DNA of 10,636 nucleotides from Rhodospirillaceae bacterium (GTDB lineage: Bacteria; Pseudomonadota; Alphaproteobacteria; MPNO01; UBA2964). The translations under genes and the position numbers were made by a program. The stretch is taken from the NCBI GenBank assembly GCA_002712335.1, contig PATI01000062.1, positions 3,029 to 13,664 on the forward strand, written 5' to 3'. Shown here one piece after another: positions 6,209 to 10,636 of the stretch (its first letter is position 1; the number at the start of each line of letters is the position of its first letter). The notes below the pieces were generated by a model, which made no database searches, was not told the DNA's origin, and worked only from the letters and a program-made list of their open reading frames with translations.

Positions 6209-8322
6209 AGTCCTGCTTTATCGCATATCCACAAGGCGAAACTATAGGAAAGGGAAACCTCTTTTAGACGGTCAAATCGCCCAGAGGCACCCCCGTGACC
6301 AGCTTCCATATTTATCCAACAAAGGATTTCGTTGTCTCCTGTATTATGATACCTCAATTTTGATGTCCATTTTACAGGTTCCCAATAAGTAACACGCGGG
6401 TCAGTAAGACCTCCCGTAGCTAAAACATATGGATACGCTCGATCATAAATGTTTGTGTACGGGCAATAAGACGCCATATCCAAAAATTGATCCTTATTCA
6501 GGATAGGGTTTCCCCATTCCACCCATTCTGGTGGGGTCAATGGCAAAGTCTTATCTGACATGGTATTGATCACATCCACAAACGGAACTTCCGCTATGAT
6601 CCCTTTAAAAAGTTCTGGCTGCATATTTGTGATTGCCCCCATCAGCATTCCACCCGCTGAACGCCCTTGCGCGACAATTTTTCCCCTGCTGGTATAATTC
6701 TGCGAAATCAAATATTCTGCTGCTGATATAAAATCATAAAAGGTGTTTATCTTACTATTTAACTTACCATTGAGATACCAATCATAACCACAATCAGAAC
6801 CGCCCCGAATATGGGCAATGGCATAAACCATGCCGCGATCTAACAAGCTAAATACATGGGTAGAGAAACTGGCCGGCATAGCATACCCATAAGATCCATA
6901 TCCATAAATGAGTAGAGGTGAAGTTCCATCGATGGGTGTATCTTTTTGGTATAAAATTGTTACTGGAATTTTTGTACCGTCATGACCTACAGCGAACTCG
7001 CGACGACAAACATAATTTTCAGGATGGTAACCTGAAGGAATTTCTTGCTCTTTTCGTATAAGGCGCGTTCTTTTTGATAAACTATAATCATAAATTTGGT
7101 GTGGTGTTACAGGTGAAGAAAATGAGAAGCGTAAAATATCTGTCTCGAATTCAAAACCAAGATGAAGTGTCAGGTCGTATGCTTCCTCAGTGAATAAAAT
7201 TTTGTGTTCTTCATTAGTTTCGAGGTCGCGGACTACTATCCTAGGCAGAGCGTCATTTAGTTCATGCCGCACAAGATAATTATTAAACACCATTATTGAA
7301 AGAATTAGACACCCTTTACGGTGAGGAACAATCTCATTCCAGTTTTCTGTGGCGTAATTTTCTAAAGGCGCCTCGACAATTTTAAAATCCATGGCACCGG
7401 CAATATTGGTCCGTATAATCAATTTTTCATCATGATCACTTACGTCATAGCTCACACCGGTCTCTCGAGTTTTTATCAGCGCTGGTTTGTTACTAGATTT
7501 TTCAGCATCAATCAGTCGAATTTCAGTTGTTTCGGCATGGTCGTGGGCTTTTATTAAAATGAAGCGCCCACTTTCTGTTTTATCTACGCTTAAAAAAAAC
7601 CCCGGATCATTTTCCTCATAAACGAGAGTATCTTTAGAAGGAACTTCTCCAATATTATGGCAGAAAATTTTATTGGGTCGGTGATTTTCATCCAAAGTTG
7701 TGTAATAAAGAGCTTTGCTGTTACCGGAAAAGACGAAATCTCCCTGAGCATTGGCAATCTTCTCTGATAGAGTTTTCTTCTTTTCTATATCCCGTATTTC
7801 AATCACGTATTTTTCAGAACCGTTGCGATCTAACGCGATTGCAAGTAATGCATGATCGGGGCTGTGTTGTGAATGAACCAGTTTAAAGAATTTTTCACCT
7901 TTTGCTTCCTTTTCTCCATCAAATATAATTGTTTCGTCAGTGGTTACGTTGGAATGTCGAGGGCGCCGGCATAAAAGAGGATATTGTCCGCCTTTTAAAA
8001 ACCTTTGGTAATATGCCCAATCACCGTCACAATCGGCTACGGAGAAATCGTCTTCTTTAATACGGCCCCTTAATTCATCGAGAAGTTTCCTTCTGAAGTC
8101 TTCAATTGGATGAAGAACCTTTTCTGTATAGTTATTTTCAGCGTCCAAATGCTCTCGAATTTCGGGTTTTAATTTATTTGGATCACGCATGACCTGCTCC
8201 CAATTCGGGTCGCGCAACCAAGCGTAGGGGTCATCGAGAGTTTTCCCGAAACGATATTGTTTTTGTATTCGTCGTGAAGCCCTTGGCGCTGGGATTTTAG
8301 GAGTAGGTTTCAAACACTTCAC
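6205..8322 (-). CDS. ptrB: oligopeptidase B (S9A family serine peptidase)
   Basis: Oligopeptidase B is a cytoplasmic prolyl-oligopeptidase-family enzyme that cuts short peptides after basic residues. The 705-residue product matches the family length. DDPYAWLRDPNW (30-41) opens the N-terminal part, the middle (about 75-430) is the beta-propeller, and the hydrolase domain follows. LIYGYGSYGY (471-480), IRGGSDCGYDWY (505-516), GRSAGG with Ser555, ATGGLTDPRV with Asp641, and MEAGHGGASGRFDR with His676 give a complete triad. TLPLTPPEWVEWGNP (592-606) is the oligopeptidase B substrate-pocket segment. There is no signal peptide. The start is a GTG at 8322, nine bases after the cupin stop; no nearer ATG exists before the conserved DPYAWLRD, and GGAGAG lies upstream. 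It sits third in the leftward operon, which is unusual for this normally solitary gene. Confidence 0.95.
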   Translation of the reverse strand: MKCLKPTPKIPAPRASRRIQKQYRFGKTLDDPYAWLRDPNWEQVMRDPNKLKPEIREHLDAENNYTEKVLHPIEDFRRKLLDELRGRIKEDDFSVADCDGDWAYYQRFLKGGQYPLLCRRPRHSNVTTDETIIFDGEKEAKGEKFFKLVHSQHSPDHALLAIALDRNGSEKYVIEIRDIEKKKTLSEKIANAQGDFVFSGNSKALYYTTLDENHRPNKIFCHNIGEVPSKDTLVYEENDPGFFLSVDKTESGRFILIKAHDHAETTEIRLIDAEKSSNKPALIKTRETGVSYDVSDHDEKLIIRTNIAGAMDFKIVEAPLENYATENWNEIVPHRKGCLILSIMVFNNYLVRHELNDALPRIVVRDLETNEEHKILFTEEAYDLTLHLGFEFETDILRFSFSSPVTPHQIYDYSLSKRTRLIRKEQEIPSGYHPENYVCRREFAVGHDGTKIPVTILYQKDTPIDGTSPLLIYGYGSYGYAMPASFSTHVFSLLDRGMVYAIAHIRGGSDCGYDWYLNGKLNSKINTFYDFISAAEYLISQNYTSRGKIVAQGRSAGGMLMGAITNMQPELFKGIIAEVPFVDVINTMSDKTLPLTPPEWVEWGNPILNKDQFLDMASYCPYTNIYDRAYPYVLATGGLTDPRVTYWEPVKWTSKLRYHNTGDNEILCWINMEAGHGGASGRFDRLKEVSLSYSFALWICDKAGL

Positions 8323-8331
8323 CCTGAAACT

Positions 8332-8910
8332 TCACTCTCCACCTCTATCGCCTTCGCCATCGATGAGAATAAATGCCATCGTGCAGTATTCCTCTGATTT
8401 ATTAACCCAGGCGTGGTTGGTACCTCTTTGCACCATTACATCGCCCGCCTTCATTACAACCTCGGAATCATCTAAGTACATCGTCATTTCTCCCGAGAGA
8501 CATAGAGCATAATCAACAGTATCAGTTTGATGCATAAAGGAGTGTTGTTTCTTTTTCTGTTCGCTTTCACCGTGCTGCAATGCGCCGTCCGCACCGTATT
8601 CCTGAAATGCCTTTCTTGCCGTTTCTTCGTCTACTTGCTCTACCTTCGATTCTGGCGGAAACTCTATCAATCGGAAAGTGGTTCCGGCTTTTGGTGGGGG
8701 TAAGGGAAGGTCGATACTCGTCTCTTCTTCGGGTCCATCATATCGAGCGGGGGAAGATTTGGTTGTCCACATGTTATGAAAAATTACTCCCGGTCTATTG
8801 GGAGTAGTTTTGACGCCTGGTGTTGGTCCATCAGCAATAATTATTGCCTTTCCATTTTTATCATGGCCGGTGACAATGCGCCGAATACCCATAGGTTTTT
8901 GATCGTTCAT
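8332..8910 (-). CDS. cupin domain protein
   Basis: The 192-residue product has a C-terminal cupin barrel (about 120-185) preceded by roughly 110 residues of unassigned sequence containing a HNMWTT strand (45-50) and a Pro-rich LPLPPPKAGTTFRLIEFPP stretch. Cupin motif 1 reads H127-Q-T-D-T-V-D133, then six residues to G140. Compared with HxH(x3-4)E(x6)G, the second His is Thr and the Glu is Asp. Motif 2 fits G156 to G163-x2-H166-x3-N170 within DVMVQRGTNHAWVN. H127, D133 and H166 are the likely metal ligands. MHxTDTxDY cupins of this kind often sit in degradation gene clusters; whether this one is an enzyme (isomerase, lyase, dioxygenase) or a ligand-binding protein is unknown. It starts 24 bases after the PcaD-like gene and stops 9 bases before the peptidase. 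Confidence 0.88.
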   Translation of the reverse strand: MNDQKPMGIRRIVTGHDKNGKAIIIADGPTPGVKTTPNRPGVIFHNMWTTKSSPARYDGPEEETSIDLPLPPPKAGTTFRLIEFPPESKVEQVDEETARKAFQEYGADGALQHGESEQKKKQHSFMHQTDTVDYALCLSGEMTMYLDDSEVVMKAGDVMVQRGTNHAWVNKSEEYCTMAFILIDGEGDRGGE

Positions 8911-8934
8911 TTTACATTCTTTCTCAATAAAATT

Positions 8935-9732
8935 TCATAAATTATTTAAAAAACTAACCAATGCAGAGTTAAAATTATCGGGGTTCTCCATGTTGGCGAT
9001 GTGGCCGGCGTTGGGGACAATATGCATTGATGAACTTGGAACCATTGCCAATAATGGTTCCATCGATTTTGGTCCAGCAGCGGCGTCCTCAGCCCCTGAA
9101 ATAAATAATGTGGGAACTCTTATTTCCTCGATTCGGCCGTGGTATTGGATGGTTTGAAGTGCTGAAGCACAGCCTATGAAACCCTCAAGCTTGGTTGTGC
9201 TAATCATATTTTTGATTTTATTCATTGTCTCTTGGTTGCCAGAGTTGGAATAAAACTTCTCAGTAAACCAACGAGTGGCCGTTGGTTCGGCCATACCTCT
9301 CATGCCACCTTTTTCGGCCATTACCTTGCGGTCGTTCCACGCTTCAACGAAAGGCTCAGGCGAGCGGTGTGGTAGATCACAACCTATAAATCCGGTAAGG
9401 CGTTTATTATGATCTATGGCGACACCTAAACCAGTTGTTCCACCCATTGATAGACCACATAAAACACTATTATTAATATCTAACATGTCCCAAAGCCCAA
9501 TCAGATCCTGCACTAGTAAGTCAAAGGAATAAGGTGGGGGACTGGCGTCTGTGTCACCGTGACCGCGCTGATCATATCTGAGAATGCGCCAATCATTAGA
9601 CAAGAGCTTAACTTGTTGATCCCACATGCTAAGGTTTGTCGCGAGTGAATTAGAAAACGTAATCCAGGGAGCTCCCTCTGGGCCCTCTATTTGATAGTTT
9701 ATATTTATTCCATTAGCCGAAACTGTCGGCAT
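8935..9732 (-). CDS. PcaD-like alpha/beta hydrolase (3-oxoadipate enol-lactonase family)
   Basis: This alpha/beta hydrolase, 265 residues from the chosen start, resembles 3-oxoadipate enol-lactonase (PcaD), the enzyme that opens the lactone in the protocatechuate branch of the beta-ketoadipate pathway. It shows FSNSLATNLSMWDQQ (26-40, oxyanion loop), RYDQRGHGDTD (52-62) and the nucleophile elbow LCGLSMGGTTG with Ser95. Asp216 lies in SGAEDAAAG and His244 in PNAGHIANMENP, completing the triad. The ATG at 9732 is preferred over an in-frame ATG at 9759 because GGGAGAG (9744-9738) lies five bases before it, while nothing suitable precedes 9759. No other protocatechuate-pathway gene is present, so the true substrate may be another lactone or ester. 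It is the first gene of the leftward five-gene operon. Confidence 0.9.
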   Translation of the reverse strand: MPTVSANGININYQIEGPEGAPWITFSNSLATNLSMWDQQVKLLSNDWRILRYDQRGHGDTDASPPPYSFDLLVQDLIGLWDMLDINNSVLCGLSMGGTTGLGVAIDHNKRLTGFIGCDLPHRSPEPFVEAWNDRKVMAEKGGMRGMAEPTATRWFTEKFYSNSGNQETMNKIKNMISTTKLEGFIGCASALQTIQYHGRIEEIRVPTLFISGAEDAAAGPKSMEPLLAMVPSSSMHIVPNAGHIANMENPDNFNSALVSFLNNL

Positions 9733-9737
9733 TTTTT

Positions 9738-9744
9738 CTCTCCC
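9738..9744 (-). promoter_or_regulatory. ribosome binding site deciding the start of the PcaD-like gene
   Basis: On the minus strand GGGAGAG is followed by five bases and ATG at 9732. The alternative ATG at 9759 has no purine-rich site upstream and would lie only about ten bases from the predicted transcription start. Confidence 0.7.
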
Positions 9745-9776
9745 ATTGGTTTTCGTCATTAGTAAGTCAGGTTATT

Positions 9777-9805
9777 TTGATACGAGTTTTGATCGCTTGG
9801 GTCAA
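9777..9805 (-). promoter_or_regulatory. candidate sigma70 promoter for the leftward five-gene operon
   Basis: On the minus strand TTGACC (9805-9800) and TATCAA (9782-9777) are separated by exactly 17 bases. Initiation near 9770 would leave about 38 bases of leader before the ATG at 9732. The -35 abuts the -35 of the opposite promoter. Confidence 0.45.
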
Positions 9806-9820
9806 TTGATGCGATTAAGA
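9787..9820. repeat. imperfect inverted repeat over both -35 elements (possible operator)
   Basis: TTTTGATCGC (9787-9796) and GCGATTAAGA (9811-9820) are inverted copies matching at 8 of 10 positions, with a 14-base centre. They straddle the abutting -35 hexamers of the divergent promoters, where a dimeric regulator could affect both directions. The functional role is inferred. Confidence 0.35.
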
Positions 9821-9848
9821 TAAAGTTCGTATAAGTTTTGAACCCAAG
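9796..9848. repeat. inverted repeat flanking the lyase promoter
   Basis: CTTGGGTCAA (9796-9805) and TTGAACCCAAG (9838-9848) are inverted copies: seven perfect pairs, a one-base bulge, then three more. The arms bracket the -35 and -10 of the rightward promoter, the right arm covering the predicted start site. It may be a pair of operator half-sites. Confidence 0.4.
9806..9835 (+). promoter_or_regulatory. candidate sigma70 promoter for the isocitrate lyase-family gene
   Basis: TTGATG at 9806-9811 and TATAAG at 9830-9835 are separated by 18 bases. Initiation near 9842 would leave about 34 bases before the ATG at 9876, with a strong ribosome site, GGGAGG, at 9865-9870. Confidence 0.45.
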
Positions 9849-9875
9849 ACATGATAAAAAATCAGGGAGGCTTTA

Positions 9876-10636
9876 ATGCCCATAAAATCAATGAGTAAAG
9901 CATTTAGAGAGCTGTTGGCCAGTAACAATGTAATTGTGAAACCGGGCGCTCACAACGCATTAAGCGCTAAGATAATTGAGGCTGCGGGATTTCAGTCTTG
10001 TGGTGTCTCAGGTTATGCAGTCTCGGCTACCCTCCTTGGAAAGCCTGATGTAGGTTTGGTTACTTTAGATGAAATGGTTATGATGTCTCGCTATATTGCA
10101 GAAGCTGTTGATATTCCAGCTATAGCAGATGCTGATACAGGGCATGGTAACGCCATAAATGTCATGCGGACTGTTGCGGATTTTATTCGGGCTGGTACAG
10201 CCGGTATTCATATAGAAGATCAGGTGGCCCCAAAAAGGTGTGGACATATAGCTGGCAAGCAAATTATTTCAATTGAGGAAGCAAAGGGTAAGTATCGGGC
10301 AGCTGCAAAAGTCAGAGATGAACTCGATCCCGATTTCGTCTTGATTGCAAGAACAGATGCACGCGGTGTGTCAGGAGGATCAGTCGAGGCGGTGATTGAA
10401 CGGTCCAAAGCTTATCTCGATTCTGGGGTTGATATGATTTTTCCAGAAGGCCTGACTGCAAAGAAGGAGGTGGAAGAAGTATGTGAAAAAATAAAGGCTC
10501 CGATACATTATAATCGTACGGGTGTGTCACCAATGTTAACTCTCAAGGAATTGGATGAATTGGGTGTATCAATGGTTAGTTTTGCGACCGGCGCTCTAAG
10601 AGCGGGGGCCTGCGCAATGTGGGATTTTATGCATAA
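9876..10636 (+). CDS. isocitrate lyase/PEP mutase superfamily protein (partial, 3' end outside the window)
   Basis: The frame from ATG 9876 stays open to the window edge, giving 253 residues; GGGAGG five bases upstream supports the start. Members of this superfamily make or break a C-C bond next to a carboxylate with Mg2+ (isocitrate, 2-methylisocitrate or 2,3-dimethylmalate lyase, oxaloacetate decarboxylase). Visible are KPGAHNALSA (22-31), VSGYAVSATLLGKPDVGL (44-61), the metal-binding DADTGHGN (85-92), IHIEDQ (111-116) and the lyase signature KRCGH with Cys122 (120-124). LIARTDA (156-162) follows. The catalytic cysteine argues for a lyase rather than a PEP mutase or decarboxylase. The loop near 211-218 (HYNRTGVS) is shorter than the NITEFG loop of PrpB and lacks its Glu, so the substrate is probably not 2-methylisocitrate. 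It is divergent from, and perhaps co-regulated with, the five-gene operon. Confidence 0.9.
   Translation, partial: MPIKSMSKAFRELLASNNVIVKPGAHNALSAKIIEAAGFQSCGVSGYAVSATLLGKPDVGLVTLDEMVMMSRYIAEAVDIPAIADADTGHGNAINVMRTVADFIRAGTAGIHIEDQVAPKRCGHIAGKQIISIEEAKGKYRAAAKVRDELDPDFVLIARTDARGVSGGSVEAVIERSKAYLDSGVDMIFPEGLTAKKEVEEVCEKIKAPIHYNRTGVSPMLTLKELDELGVSMVSFATGALRAGACAMWDFMH

Noticed and set aside
6069..6392. 107-codon open frame on the + strand
   Set aside because: It lies antisense across the junction of two well-supported minus-strand genes, and its product resembles no family.
9733..9759. N-terminal extension of the PcaD-like protein from an ATG at 9759
   Set aside because: There is no ribosome site before 9759, it adds nine polar residues before the usual family start, and a strong GGGAGAG precedes the ATG at 9732.
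10065..10533. Short minus-strand open frames at the right end
   Set aside because: They are antisense to the clearly conserved isocitrate lyase-family gene and overlap one another.

Overview
The window looks like a moderately AT-rich alphaproteobacterial chromosome, most likely a Rhodospirillales-type or marine relative. This rests on recognising the gene order methyltransferase tail, S49 peptidase, small Cys-rich membrane protein, glyQ, glyS, which I recall from that group. The split alpha2beta2 glycyl-tRNA synthetase and a bacterial oligopeptidase B agree with it. No rRNA, tRNA, CRISPR array, insertion sequence or phage gene is visible. No stretch without a gene exceeds about 145 bases.

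Left half (1-4342, all + strand), housekeeping. Bases 1-108 are the 3' end of a gene read in frame from base 1, probably a tRNA1(Val) adenine-N6 methyltransferase-type protein. An S49 (SppA/SohB-like) serine peptidase follows with a clear Ser/Lys dyad, then after 9 bases a 77-codon protein with one membrane segment and four cysteines. A gap of 115 bases carries a good sigma70-type promoter, followed by glyQ and glyS, which are 2 bases apart. glyS converges with the next gene, leaving 4 bases between stop codons and no recognisable terminator.

Right half (4347-9732, all - strand), an accessory operon of five genes. In transcription order these are a PcaD-like alpha/beta hydrolase, a cupin, an oligopeptidase B, a 5-formyltetrahydrofolate cyclo-ligase-like protein of the MTHFSD type, and a second, larger alpha/beta hydrolase. 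The gaps are 24, 9, -4 and 44 bases, so this is very probably one transcript. The mix of two hydrolases, a peptidase, a folate-type enzyme and a cupin suggests uptake-independent catabolism or salvage of a small organic compound, but the substrate cannot be read from the sequence.

Right end (9733-10636). A short divergent regulatory region separates this operon from a + strand gene of the isocitrate lyase/PEP mutase superfamily, which runs off the window. Candidate promoters for the two directions have -35 hexamers that abut at 9805/9806, and two imperfect inverted repeats overlie them. If real, one regulator could control the lyase and the five-gene operon together. This is the most interesting regulatory structure seen. 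I did not find a clearly new biological system; the best candidates are this divergent regulon and the small Cys4 membrane protein.
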